64,000 nt of DNA, taken from NCBI RefSeq assembly GCF_905171765.1, contig NC_053392.1, forward strand, positions 503,360,556 through 503,424,555, given 5' to 3'. The stretch is from Bufo bufo (taxonomy: Eukaryota > Chordata > Amphibia > Anura > Bufonidae). Below the pieces are notes generated by a model, which ran no database searches, was not told the DNA's origin, and saw nothing but the letters and a program-made list of their open reading frames with translations. This document shows positions 44,546 through 56,275 of the stretch, piece by piece. Numbering within the stretch: the stretch's first letter is position 1; every line of letters starts with the position of its first letter. A program made the position numbers and the translations under genes.

Positions 44546-45917
44546 CGGCTGGTGTTCACACGGGCGTGACGGATTTGTTCAGGATGGGTCCCGGGTGTAT
44601 TGCGGCAAACCCGCGCGAGTAGGTACCCAATTGCAGTCAGTTTTGACTGTGATTGCATTCCGTTGTTCAGTTTTTATCGCGCGGGTGCAATGTGTTTTGC
44701 ACGCGCATGATAAAAAAATGAATGTGGTACCCAGACCCGATCATTATTATTTTCCCTTATAACATGGTTATAAGGGAAAATAATAGCATTCTGAATACAG
44801 AATGCATAGTACAATAGGGCTGGAGGGGTTAAAAAAAATAAAAAAAATAATGTAACTCACCTTAATCCACTTGTTCGCGCAGCCGGCATCTCTTCTGTCT
44901 TCTTCTGTGAGGTAAAGGACCTGTGATGACGTCACTGTGCTCATCACATGGTCCATCACATGATCCATCACCATGGTAAAGGATCATGTGATGGACCATG
45001 TGATGAGCGCAGTGACGTCATCACAGGTCCTTTACCTCACAGATGAAGACAGAAGATAAGATAAGATGCCTTTATTGTCACTGTACAATACAATGTAATA
45101 CAATGTACAATACAATGAAATGTTGTTTGGAGCAATCCTAGATGCCATGGACAGAGGAACAAGAACTGACATTTAAACTAAAGTATTACACTAGAAAAAA
45201 AAACCAATATATATAGCAAGAGCAAAGTAGGAAGTGCTTATGAGTATATATACACACTGATCAGACACCACTGCATACAAGAGATCATCATGGGTTCATG
45301 AATGCAGCAGTCACTTTCAGTCTGTGGTAGTTTCTATCCTTAGAAGGGGCAATAGTCTCTGAGCATTTAGGAGACTGATTGCTTTGGGGTAAAAGCTGTT
45401 CTTCAGCCTAGTGGTGCGGGCATGTAGGGCTCTAAGACGCCCAAGCTCTAAGACGCCTCAGAAGAGATGCCGGCTGCGTGAACAAGTGAATTAAGGCGAG
45501 TTACATTATTTGTATTTATTTTTTAACCCCTCCAGCGCTATTGTACTATGCATTCTGTATTCAGAATGCTATTATTTTCCCTTATAACCATGTTATAAGG
45601 GAAAATAATAATGATCAGGTCCCCATCCCGATCGTCTCCTAACAACCGTGCGTGAAAATCGCACCGCATCCGCACTTGCTAGCAGATGCTTGAGATTTTC
45701 ACGCAGCCTCATTCACTTCTATGGGGCCTGCGTTGTGTGTAAAACGCACAATATAGAGCATGCTGCGATTTTCACACAACGCACAAGTGATGCGTGAAAA
45801 TTACCGCTCATGTGAACAGCCCCATAGAAATGAAAGGGTCCGGATTCAGTGCGGGTGCAATGCGTTCACCTCACGCATTGCACCTGCGCAGAAATCTCGC
45901 CCGTGTGAATTCAGCCC
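44546..45917. mobile_element. Large palindromic Harbinger-like MITE split by a LINE fragment
   Basis: Left end GGCTGGTGTTCACACGGGCG, right end CCCGTGTGAATTCAGCCC, AAT at both sides. Internal block CATGGTTATAAGGGAAAATA recurs inverted and is shared with 46600-47479 and 55368-56275. The palindrome centre (GGTCCATCACATGATCC) is near 44960. Confidence 0.7.
45057..45459 (-). mobile_element. LINE-type 3' fragment inserted in a palindromic MITE
   Basis: Starts with ATAAGATAAGATGCC and is bounded by CAGAAG on both sides. Read on the minus strand it ends in AATAAAGGCATCTTATCTTATC, i.e. a polyadenylation-like signal and short 3' repeats as in CR1/L2/Rex-type LINEs. No ORF. Family uncertain. Confidence 0.45.
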
Positions 45918-46418
45918 AATACAGCCCTTAAACACAATCTGCATCCATTGCAGAAACTACTTGAATAGATTCCTATTTCTTCTACCATTCAAGAGTAGGT
46001 TGCTGCATTATCCTCTTCCTTTAATCAGATCAGAGGTTTCCATCCTCTCTCAATATGGATCAATCTTTTTAGGACCATTTAGCCTGGATAAAGTAATACA
46101 TTTTTTTCATCCAAAGTAGGAGAAGACCTTCTACATTACTTGCAGGTTTAATATACTATTTCTATAGATCACGAAGGCTCTTTAGGTTTTCAAGTATTGC
46201 TCTCTCTCTCTTTGTCAGTGACAGGGGTGCACCTAGCAAACAGTGAAATGGCGCCCCCCACCTGCACCACAGGATGAGGTTGGGGTTTAGATGACAGATA
46301 GCAAAAAAATATATATATCTTTTTCATGTTAACATATTATGGAAATCTGATGCCATGCCACATAAACCGTGCACTATATTACCCACATGCAAATAAGGCC
46401 ACATTCACATTTCCCTTA
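45918..46418. other. Intergenic, no gene recognised
   Basis: AT-rich, no domain-bearing ORF. A GCACCTAGCAA...GGCGCCCCCCACC block near 46230 is a common interspersed repeat type. Confidence 0.4.
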
Positions 46419-47610
46419 GGCCCCTTTCAAACGAGCAGTGTGAGTATGTAGTAGCTCCCGTCCTGACCTCCCAGCACTGACGGGGTCGCATAGCAATGAT
46501 ATTGATTTATGATGCTATGTAACCCTTACAATTCTGCAATGTATTGGATAACAGAGACAGCATTATGTCAGTATTATCCAATACATTCCAGAACTGTAAG
46601 GCCCCTTTCACACGGGCGAGTATTCTGCGTGGATGCGATGCGGGAGGTGAACGCATTGCACCCGCACTGAATACCGACCATTCATTTCTATGGGGCTGTT
46701 CACATGAGCAGTGATTTTCACACCAGAAATGAATGGGGTTGCGTGAAAATCGCAAGCATCCGCAAGCAAGTGCGGATGCGGTGCAATTTTCACGCACGGT
46801 TACTAGGAGACAATCGGGATGGAGACCCGATCATTATTATTTTCCCTTATAACATGGTTATAAGGAAAAATAATAGCATTCTGAATACAGAATGCATAGT
46901 AAAACATTGCTGGAGGGGTTAAAAAAAAAAAAAAAAAAATTTAACTCACCTTAGTCCACTTGATCGCGTAGCCCGGCATCTCCTTCTGTCTTCATCTGAT
47001 CTCTGTGCAGCAATAGGACCTGTGGTGACGTCACTCCGGTCATCACATGATCCATCACATGATCTTTTACCATGGTGATGGATCATGTGATGACTGGAAT
47101 GACGTCACCACAGGTCCTGTTGCTGCACAGAGATCAGATGAAGACAGAAGGAGATGCCGGGCTACGCGATCAAGTGGACTAAGGTGAGTTAAATAATTTT
47201 TATTTCTTTTTAACCGCTCCAGCGCTATTTTACTATGCATTCTGTATTCAGAATGCTATTATTTTCCCTTATAACCATGTTATAAGGGAAAATAATACAA
47301 TCTACAGAACGCCGATCCCAAGCCTGAACTTCTGTGAAGAAGTTCGGGTACCAAACACGCGCGATTTTTCTCACGCGAGTGCAAAACGCATTACAATGTT
47401 TTGCACTCGCGCGAAAAAATCGTGGGTGTTCCCGTAACGTACCAGCACATTTTCCCGCAACGCCCGTCTGAAAGAGGCCTAAGGGTTACATAGCATTATA
47501 AATCAATATAATGCTATGCGACCCTGTCAGTGCTGGGAGGTCAGGACGGGAGCTACTACATACTCACACTGCGAGTCTGGAGCGTGGAACTCGCTCGTCT
47601 TAAAGGGGCC
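46419..47610. mobile_element. Harbinger-like MITE with a related MITE nested at its centre
   Basis: Ends GGCCCCTTTCAAACGAGC and CTCGTCTTAAAGGGGCC; TTA at 46416-46418 and 47611-47613. Nested element 46600-47479. Confidence 0.75.
46600..47479. mobile_element. Palindromic Harbinger-like MITE (nested)
   Basis: 880 bp. Ends GGCCCCTTTCACACGGGCG and CGCCCGTCTGAAAGAGGCC; TAA at 46597-46599 and 47480-47482. Shares its interior palindrome with 44546-45917 and 55368-56275. Confidence 0.82.
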
Positions 47611-47649
47611 TTAATATTTCCATTTCTATGCTCCATTATAGTCACAGAA

Positions 47650-47909
47650 GGGCTCATGCACACAAACATATTTTTTTCTGTATCCATTCACTTTTTTGCG
47701 GCCCGTATGCGGAACCATTTATGTCAATGGGGCTGCAAAAAAGCGGAAATGACTCCATGTGTATTCCATTTCCGTATGTCTGCACCCCAAAAAAATAGAT
47801 TATGTCCTATTATTGTCAGCATTACGGGCAAGGATAGGACTGTTCTTTTAGGGGCCAGATGTTCAGATGATCAGATGCAGACTAAAACCATAGTTGTGTG
47901 CATGAGGCC
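47650..47909. mobile_element. Harbinger-like MITE
   Basis: Ends GGGCTCATGCACACAAAC and GTTGTGTGCATGAGGCC; right flank TAA, left GAA. Same group as 36636-36946. Confidence 0.65.
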
Positions 47910-48165
47910 TAAAACACAAGAAGATTCATGGAGTCTGAATGCTGGTCACGTGAAGCAGCATTAAACTCATAAAAAAAAGTAATGAAATGGAGTAGTCTTC
48001 TATTGACCGCTTATAATACTAATGTGCCAGATGTGGGAGTGCTTCTTTAAATGTATCCTTTATAGACCTATACGTGTATATTCAGCATCGTAGAGGTGCA
48101 CAGTCCATTAGAGTGGACTTATCCACTTTTTTTAAGTAATGGTCTAACCTCAGCATAAGATAGGA

Positions 48166-48318
48166 GTAGGCAACCTCCGTTACTCCAGCTGTTGTAAAAC
48201 TACAGCTCCCAGCATGCATACTTGCTCTGCTGTTCTAAGAATTCACATAGAAATGAATGGAGCATGCTGGGAATTGTAGTTTCTCAACAGCTAGAGTGCC
48301 GAAGCTGGTTGATCCCTG
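48166..48318. mobile_element. Fold-back repeat with ZNF143-like motifs
   Basis: Contains ACTACAGCTCCCAGCATGC near 48200 and the inverted GCATGCTGGGAATTGTAGT near 48263. Same family as 28187-28313 and 61007-61157. Confidence 0.65.
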
Positions 48319-48667
48319 GAATAGGAGATCACCAGCTAAATGTCTGGGGCACCCCCGCGTCTGCCGATCAGCTGCTCTGTATAGCTCCATCGCAGGAAGT
48401 CAGCACCGGCACTACACAGCACTGTCAACTTTGTAGTGGACGGTGCTCATCACTGTAGCGCTAATGCCATTCCCTTAAGTGGAAGCAATGCGTAGTTGCG
48501 AGCACTGCCCACTACAATGTATCATCATACGTGCTGTATAGTTCTGACGCACATTTTTGTGATGGAGCTACACGTAGCAACTGATCATCAGTCAATTAGT
48601 GATCGCCTATCCAGTTAGTCTATCACTTAAAAAAAAGGCTGGACAAACTCTTCAAGGAAGGCTAGTG

Positions 48668-50995
48668 AACAAATACAGTAACAGAACAAAACTCAGGATA
48701 TAAATACAGCAACAGAACCAAGCTCAGTAGTATATAAATACAGCAACAGAACCAAGCTCATGATATAAATACAGCAACAGAACCAAGCTCAGTATATAAA
48801 TACAGCACCAGAACCAAGCTCATGATATAAATACAGCAACAGAACCAAGCTCATGATATAAATACAGCAACAGAACCAAGCTCAGTATATAAATACAGCA
48901 ACAGAACCAAGCTCAGTATATAAATACAGCACCAGAACCAAGCTCATTATATAAATACAGCACCAGAACCAAGCTCATTATATAAATACAGCACCAGAAC
49001 CAAGCTCATTATATAAATACAGCAACAGAACCAAGCTCATGATATAAATACAGCAACAGAACCAAGCTCAGTATATGAATACAGCAACAGAACCAAGCTC
49101 AGTATATAAATACAGCAACAGAACCAAGCTCATTATATAAATACAGCACCAGAACCAAGCTCATTATATAAATACAGCACCAGAACCAAGCTCATGATAT
49201 AAATACAGCAACAGAACCAAGCTCATGATATAAATACAGCACCAGAACCAAGCTCAGTATATAAATACAGCACCAGAACCAAGCTCAGTATATAAATACA
49301 GCAACAGAACCAAGCTCAGTATATAAATACAGCAACAGAACCAAGCTTGATATAAATACAGCAACAGAACCAAGCTCAGTATATAAATACAGCAACAGAA
49401 CCAAGCTCAGTATATAAATACAGCAACAGAACCAAGCTCAGTATATAAATACAGCAACAGAACCAAGCTCATGATATAAATACAGCACCAGAACCAAGCT
49501 CATGATATAAATACAGCACCAGAACCAAGCTCAGTATATAAATACAGCAACAGAACCAAGCTCAGTATATAAATACAGCAACAGAACCAAGCTCATTATA
49601 TAAATACAGCACCAGAACCAAGCTCATGATATAAATACAGCACCAGCACCAAGCTCAGTATATAAATACAGCAACAGAACCAAGCTCATTATATAAATAC
49701 AGCACCAGAACCAAGCTCATTATATAAATACAGCACCAGAACCAAGCTCATGATATAAATACAGCAACAGAACCAAGCTCAGTATATAAATACAGCACCA
49801 GAACCAAGCTCATGATATAAATACAGCACCAGAACCAAGCTCAGTATATAAATACAGCAACAGAACCAAGCTCATGATATAAATACAGCACCAGCACCAA
49901 GCTCATGATATAAATACAGCACCAGAACCAAGCTCTTTATATATATACAGCAACAGAACCAAGCTTATGATATAAATACAGCAACAGAACCAAGCTCAGT
50001 ATATAAATACAGCAACAGAACCAAGCTCATGATATAAATACAGCACCAGAACCAAGCTCATGATATAAATACAGCAACAGAACCAAGCTCATGATATAAA
50101 TACAGCAACAGAACCAAGCTTATGATATAAATACAGCAACAGAACCAAGCTCAGTATATAAATACAGCAACAGAACCAAGCTCAGTATATAAATACAGCA
50201 ACAGAACCAAGCTCATGATATAAATACAGCACCAGAACCAAGCTCATGATATAAATACAGCACCAGAACCAAGCTCAGTATATAAATACAGCAACAGAAC
50301 CAAGCTCATGATATAAATACAGCAACAGAACCAAGCTTATGATATAAATACAGCAACAGAACCAAGCTCAGTATATAAATACAGCAACAGAACCAAGCTC
50401 AGTATATAAATACAGCAACAGAACCAAGCTCGTGATATAAATACAGCACCAGAACCAAGCTCATGATATAAATACAGCACCAGAACCAAGCTTATGATAT
50501 AAATACAGCACCAGAACCAAGCTCATTATATAAATACAGCAACAGAACCAAGCTCATTATATAAATACAGCAACAGAACCAAGCTTATGATATAAATACA
50601 GCAACAGAACCAAGCTCATTATAAATACAGCACCAGAACCAAGCTTATGATATAAATACAGCACCAGAACCAAGCTCATTATATAAATACAGCAACAGAA
50701 CCAAGCTCATTATATAAATACAGCAACAGAACCAAGCTTATGATATAAATACAGCAACAGAACCAAGCTCATTATATAAATACAGCACCAGAACCAAGCT
50801 TATGATATAAATACAGCACCAGAACCAAGCTCATTATATAAATACAGCACCAGAACCAAGCTCATTATATAAATACAGCAACAGAACCAAGCTCATTATA
50901 TAAATACAGCAACAGAACCAAGCTCAGTATATAAATACAGCACTAGAACCAACCCCAAAACATAAATGCAGCACCAGAACCAAGCTCAGTATATA
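48668..50995. repeat. 31-bp tandem array, about 75 units
   Basis: Unit: TATAAATACAGCAACAGAAC then CAAGCTCAGTA. Two variable positions act almost independently: CAACA or CACCA in the middle, and AGTA, ATGA or ATTA (sometimes TATGA after AAGCT) at the end. Short runs of the same variants recur in blocks, so units have been copied in groups. Directly left of the BEL/Pao-like gag relic. Confidence 0.96.
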
Positions 50996-52820
50996 ATTTA
51001 AATGATTTATGGCAAAGAACTGAACGCTATATAGCAGCTCTTTCATGCTATAACAATGATGCACCAAAGTTAACCACAGCGTGGAATCGTTTAACTAATG
51101 CCTATGTCCGCTATCAGCAACTGTCTGCAAAGAACATCACTTTCCTGAGCAACTCCGATTTTGATGATGCTTCAGAAGAGATGAGAGAGAGAAAGAATCT
51201 CCTCCAAGAGAAGGATACCTTAGTACAAGACAGGTAGAACTCCGCATCGCACCCTTGCAGGAGGTGAGATCCCATCGATCTACTTCAACCAAATATACGC
51301 TTTCATCTTCCAAAACCTCTCGTTCCGGAAGGTCGATGTTACATGACAAGATTATAGAGATCTGGGCAGAATCAGAGGAAACTAGTGTTAGAAGTTCCTT
51401 TGCTAAGAAGGAGGCCGAAATCGCAAAGAAGAGAGCAGAAAAGGAGGCTGAGATCAAAAAGAAAGGAGCAGAAACGGAGGCTAAGTTCGCAAAGAAGAGA
51501 GCAGAAATGGAGGCTGAGAACGCAAAGAAGAGAGCAGAAATGGAGGCTGAGAACGCAAAGAAGCGAGCAGAAATGGAGGCTGAGAACACAATGAAGGAGG
51601 TCCTTATTCCACATCATTTTGTCCTGATCAATCTCAGCCTTATGTTCCAGAGCCCCTACATGCCCCAGAGACACCACAATGCAATCCAGCAACAAGGAAT
51701 GGGAGATCAGACATGTCGGACTTTGCCAGACGTATAATGCGCAGGCAGCTGAAGTATGATGACCGTGCTGAAAACTACAGAGCCTGGAAATCGACCTTTG
51801 AAGCTGTAATCAGTGATCTTAACCTCAATGCCAAGGAAGAACTTGACTTGCTTGTCAACTGGTTAGGCCCAGAATCTGCAGAACGCATAAGGACATTAAG
51901 AGCAGTTCATGCTACTCAGAGGAAGGTCTCGCTGCAGCATGGGAAAGACTTGAACAGACTTATGGCAGTTATGAAGCTATAGAAAGCGCCTTATTCAAGA
52001 GACTTCAAACCTTCTCAAAGATAACTGGCAAGGACAATCTCAAGCTCCAGGATCTGAGCGACCTACTAAAGGAATTAGAATTGGCTAAAATGGACCCACA
52101 TCTGCCAGGACTGAGTTACCTTGATACTGCCCATGGTGTCAATCCAATTGTGTTGAAACTACCAAACGGCATGCAAGAAAAATGAGCAGACCAGGGCTCC
52201 AGATACAAGAGAGGACACAATGGGCCAGATTTATCATTACTCTGACAGCTCACTCCACTTTCCCATATGGCTAAAGTCAGTTTTAGCCAAGTCAGATTTA
52301 TGATCGGCCCTTTAAGACTGTAATAAATGTGGTTTGACGGTAGCAGTTTATCCGTTAGTAAGCAGCTTTACAAAAGTCGCACGTCTTTACAAAAAAGTTG
52401 CACGTTCTATTAAAAAGTCGCATAAGATAAGCATGGTCCTCACTGGAGTGAAATTGCGCATTTTTTTGCGACTTTTTAAATAGTCGCAATAGTAAATCTG
52501 TCTAGAGATTCATTTACATAAGAAAATACACCCACTTTCAGAAAACTGGCGAGCATAGTGCAGAGCCAATAAAAGTCGCAAATTTTTGCGCAGTTTAAGC
52601 GATTGCGCAAAAATTTGCGACTTTTTCACTCCATTATTCTGACTTGAACTAATGATAAATCTGGCCCAATGTGTCTTTTCCCTCTTTCTCTTACTTTTCC
52701 AGATTCATCAGTGACCAAGCTCGGAAGAAGAATTATCCCAGCTTTGACTTCACAGAATCCATTCTAACTGCTTCATCCTCATGCTCAAGGTATGACAACA
52801 CAACAAGTAAATGTAGAGAC
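50996..52820 (+). pseudogene. BEL/Pao-like gag relic
   Basis: Broken capsid-type polyprotein of an LTR retrotransposon. Pieces in order: 51001-51237 (helical, ends in TAG); 51255-51700, a coiled coil with repeated AKKRAEMEAE units; 51713-51950 with YDDRAENYRAWKSTFEAVI and LDLLVNWLGPES; then a frame change near 51915 into a stretch containing YGSYEAIESALFKRL and GLSYLDTAHGVNPIV up to a stop at about 52184; and 52671-52800 with FPSFSYFSRFISDQARK. This order resembles the DUF1759 gag region of Pao-type elements. At least two frameshifts, internal stops and a MITE (52222-52667). No protease, RT or LTR was recognised. Confidence 0.7.
52222..52667. mobile_element. MITE inserted in the gag relic
   Basis: 446 bp. 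Ends GGGCCAGATTTATCATTA and TAATGATAAATCTGGCCC, with AAT at both sides. The gag homology resumes immediately after it. Xenopus Harbinger-type MITEs have similar ends; assignment tentative. Confidence 0.8.
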
Positions 52821-53093
52821 TTAACCCCTTCAACACCGGGCCTGTTTTCACCTTCTGCCCAGGCCATTTTTTGCAAATCTGACATGTGTCACTTTATGTG
52901 GTGATAACTTTAAAACGCTTTGACTTATCCAGGCTATTCAGAGATAGTTTTTTCATCACATATTGTACTTCATGATACTGGTAAAATGGAGTCAAGAAAA
53001 TTAATTTTTATTTATAAAAAAAAATACCAAATTTGCCCAAAATTTGGAAAAATTAGCAAATTTCCAAGTTTCAATTTCTCTACTTCTATAATA

Positions 53094-54664
53094 CCCTGCT
53101 CAAAAAAATAAAGGGAACACTTAAACAACACAATGTAACTCCAAGTCAATCACACTTCTGTGAAATCAAACTGTCCACTTAGGAAGCAACACTGAGTGAC
53201 AATCAATTTCACATGCTGTTGTGCAAATGGGATAGACAACAGGTGGAAAGTATAGGCAATTAGCAAGACCCCCCCAATAAAGGAGTGGTTCTGCAGGTGG
53301 TAACCACAGACCACTTCTCAGTTCCTATGCTTCCTGGCTGATGTTTTGGTCACTTTTGAATGCTGGCGGTGCTTTCACTCTAGTGGTAGCATGAGACGGA
53401 GTCTACAACCCACACAAGTGGCTCAGGTAGTGCAGCTTATCCAGCATGGCACATCAATGCGAGCTGTGGCAAGAAGGTTTGCTGTGTCTGTCAGCGTAGT
53501 GTCCAGAGCATGGAGGCGCTACCAGGAGACAGGCCAGTACATCAGGAGACGTGGAGGAGGCCGTAGGAGGGCAACAACCCAGCAGCAGGACCGCTACCTC
53601 CGCCTTTGTGCAAGGAGGAACAGGAGGAGCACTGCCAGAGCCCTGCAAAATGACCTCCAGCAGGCCACAAATGTGCATGTGTCTGCTCAAACGGTCATAA
53701 ACAGACTCTATGAGGGCCCGACGTCCACAGGTGGGGGTTGTGCTTACAGCCCAACACCGTGCAGGACGTTTGGCATTTGCCAGAGAACAGCAAGATTGGC
53801 AAATTCGCCACTGGCGCCCTGTGCTCTTCACAGATGAAAGCAGGTTCACACTGAGCACATGTGACAGACGTGACAGAGTCTGGAGACGCCGTGGAGAACG
53901 TTCTGCTGCCTGCAACATCCTCCAGCATGACCGGTTTGGCATTGGGTCAGTAATGGTGTGGGGTGGCATTTCTTTGGAGGGCCGCACAGCCCTCCATGTG
54001 CTCGCCAGAGGTAGCCTGACTGCCATTAGGTACCGAGATGAGATTGTCAGACCCCTTGTGAGACCATATGCTGGTGCGGTTGGCCCTGGGTTCCTCCTAA
54101 TGCAAGAAAATGCTAGACCTCATGTGGCTGGAGTGTGTGAGCAGTTCCTGCAAGACGAAGGCATTGATGCTATGGACTGGCCCGCCCGTTCCCCAGACCT
54201 GAATCCAATTGAGCACATCTGGGACATCATGTCTCGCTCTATCCACCAACGTCACGTTGCACCACAGACTGTCCAGGAGTTGGCAGATGCTTTAGTCCAG
54301 GTCTGGGAGGAGATCCCTCAGGAGACCGTCCGCCACCTCATCAGGAGCATGCACAGGCATTGTAGGGAGGTCATACAGGCACGTGGAGGCCACACACACT
54401 ACTGAGCCTCATTTTGACTTGTGTTAAGGACATTACATCAAAGTTGGATCAGCCTGTAGTGTGTTTTTCCACTTTAATTTTGAGTGTGACTCCAAATCCA
54501 GACCTCCATGGGTTCAAAATTTTGATTTCCATTTTTTTATTTTTGTGTGATTTTGTTGTCAGCACATTCAACTATGTAAAGAACAAAGTATTTCAGGAGA
54601 ATATTTAATTAATTCAGATCTAGGATGTGTTATTTTTGTGTTCCCTTTATTTTTTTGAGCAGTG
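53094..54664 (+). mobile_element. Tc1-like DNA transposon, copy B
   Basis: 1571 bp, TA flanks (53092-53093, 54665-54666). Same family as copy A (5721-7302). The left end has one substitution (CCCTGCTCAAA instead of CACTGCTCAAA). Confidence 0.95.
53391..54405 (+). pseudogene. Tc1-like transposase, 11-bp deletion and catalytic Asp to Glu
   Basis: Starts [20 protein letters not shown] as in copy A and has CAG where copy A has its stop. At about 53716 copy B lacks 11 bp present in copy A, between two GAGGG repeats, shifting the frame; the rest reads in frame from 53710. The codon for the second catalytic Asp is GAA (54106-54108), giving LMQENARPH instead of LMQDNARPH. The first Asp (TDESRF) and the Glu (LNPIEHIW) are kept. 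Two independent reasons to be inactive. Confidence 0.92.
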
Positions 54665-55367
54665 TACATAAAAATACCTACAAAAATAGTTATTACTTTA
54701 CATTTCCCATATGTCTACTTCATGTTTGGATCATTTTGGGAATGACATTTTATTTTTTGGGGATGTTACAAGGCTTAGAAGTTTAGAAGCAAATCTTGAA
54801 ATTTTTACGAAATTTTCAAAAACCCACTTTTCAAGGACCAGTTCAGGTCTGAAGTCACTTTGTGAGGCTTACATAATAGAAACCACCCAAAAATGACCCC
54901 ATTCTAGAAACTACACCCCTCAAGGTATTCAAAACAGATTTTACAAACTTTGTTAACCCTTTAGGTGTTCCACCAGAATTAATGGAAAATAGAGATACAA
55001 TTTAAAAATTTCACTTTTTTGGCAGATTTTCCATTTTAATATTTTTTTTCCAGTTACAAAGCAAGGGTTAACAGCCAAACAAAACTCAATATTTATGGCT
55101 CTGATTCAGTAGTTTACAGAAACACCCCATATGTGGTTGTAAACCGCTGTACGGGTACACAGCAGGGCGCAGAAGGAAAGGAATGCCATACGGTTTTTGG
55201 AAGGCAGATTTTGCTGGACTGTTTTTTTGACACCATGTCCCACTTGAAGCCCCCCTGATGCACCCCTAGAGTAGAAACTCCAAAAAAGTGACCCCATTCT
55301 AGAAACTACACCCCTCAAGGTATTCAAAACTGATTTTACAAACTTTGTTAACCCTTTGGCCTCTTTC

Positions 55368-56275
55368 ACACGAGCGTGGCGTGTGAGGGCCCGATAAGAT
55401 GCGGGTGCGTTGCGGTAAAATGCGTGATTTTTCCGCGCGAGTGCAAAGTGTTTTAATGCGTTTTGCACGCGCGTGAGAAAAATCGCCATGTTTGGTACCC
55501 GGACTTCATCACTGAAGTTCAGGTTTGGGTTAGGTGTTGTGTAGATTTTATTATTTTCCCTTATAACATGGTTATAAGGGAAAATAATAGCATTCTTAAT
55601 ACAGAATGCAAAGTAAATTAGTGATGGAGGGGTTAAAAATAAAAATAAAAGTTAACTTACCTGCTCCATAGCTGCCAGTCTCTGTTCTATCTTCAGGACC
55701 TGGCAAAAGACCTGTGGTGACGTCACTGTGCTCATCACATGGTTCATCACCATGGTGAGGGACCATGTGATTGGACCATGTGATGTGACGTCACCACAGG
55801 TCCTTAGCCGGCAGCTCAACATTACAGAAGAAGACAGAGATCCGCAACTACGCAATCAAGTGGACTCGGTGAGTTAATTTTTAACCCCTCCATCACTATT
55901 TTACTTTGCATTCTGTATTCAGAAAGCTATTATTTTCCCTTATAACCATGTTATAAGGGAAAATAATACAGATCGGGTCCCCAGCCCGATCGTCACCTAG
56001 CAACCATGCGTGAAAATCGCACCGCATCCACACTTGCTTGCGGATGCTTCCGATTTTCACGCGGCCCAATTCACTTCTGTGGTGCCTGCGTTGCGTGAGA
56101 AAACGCAGAATATAGAGCATGCTGCGATTTTCACGCAACGCACAAGTGATGCGTGAAAATCACAGCTCATGTGCACAGCCCCATAGAAATGAATGGGTCC
56201 GGATTCAGTGCGGGTGCAATGCGTTCACATCACGCATTGCACCCGCGCGGAATACTCGCCCGTGTGAAAGGGGCC
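55368..56275. mobile_element. Palindromic Harbinger-like MITE
   Basis: 908 bp, ends GGCCTCTTTCACACGAGCG and CGCCCGTGTGAAAGGGGCC, TTT at both sides. The empty site is visible in the duplicated segment at about 54958 (CCCTTTAGGTGTTCC). Same family as 46600-47479. Confidence 0.82.

Noticed and set aside
48668..50995. CRISPR-like regular repeats of 31 bp
   Set aside because: Units are head to tail with no unique spacers, and the genome is vertebrate.
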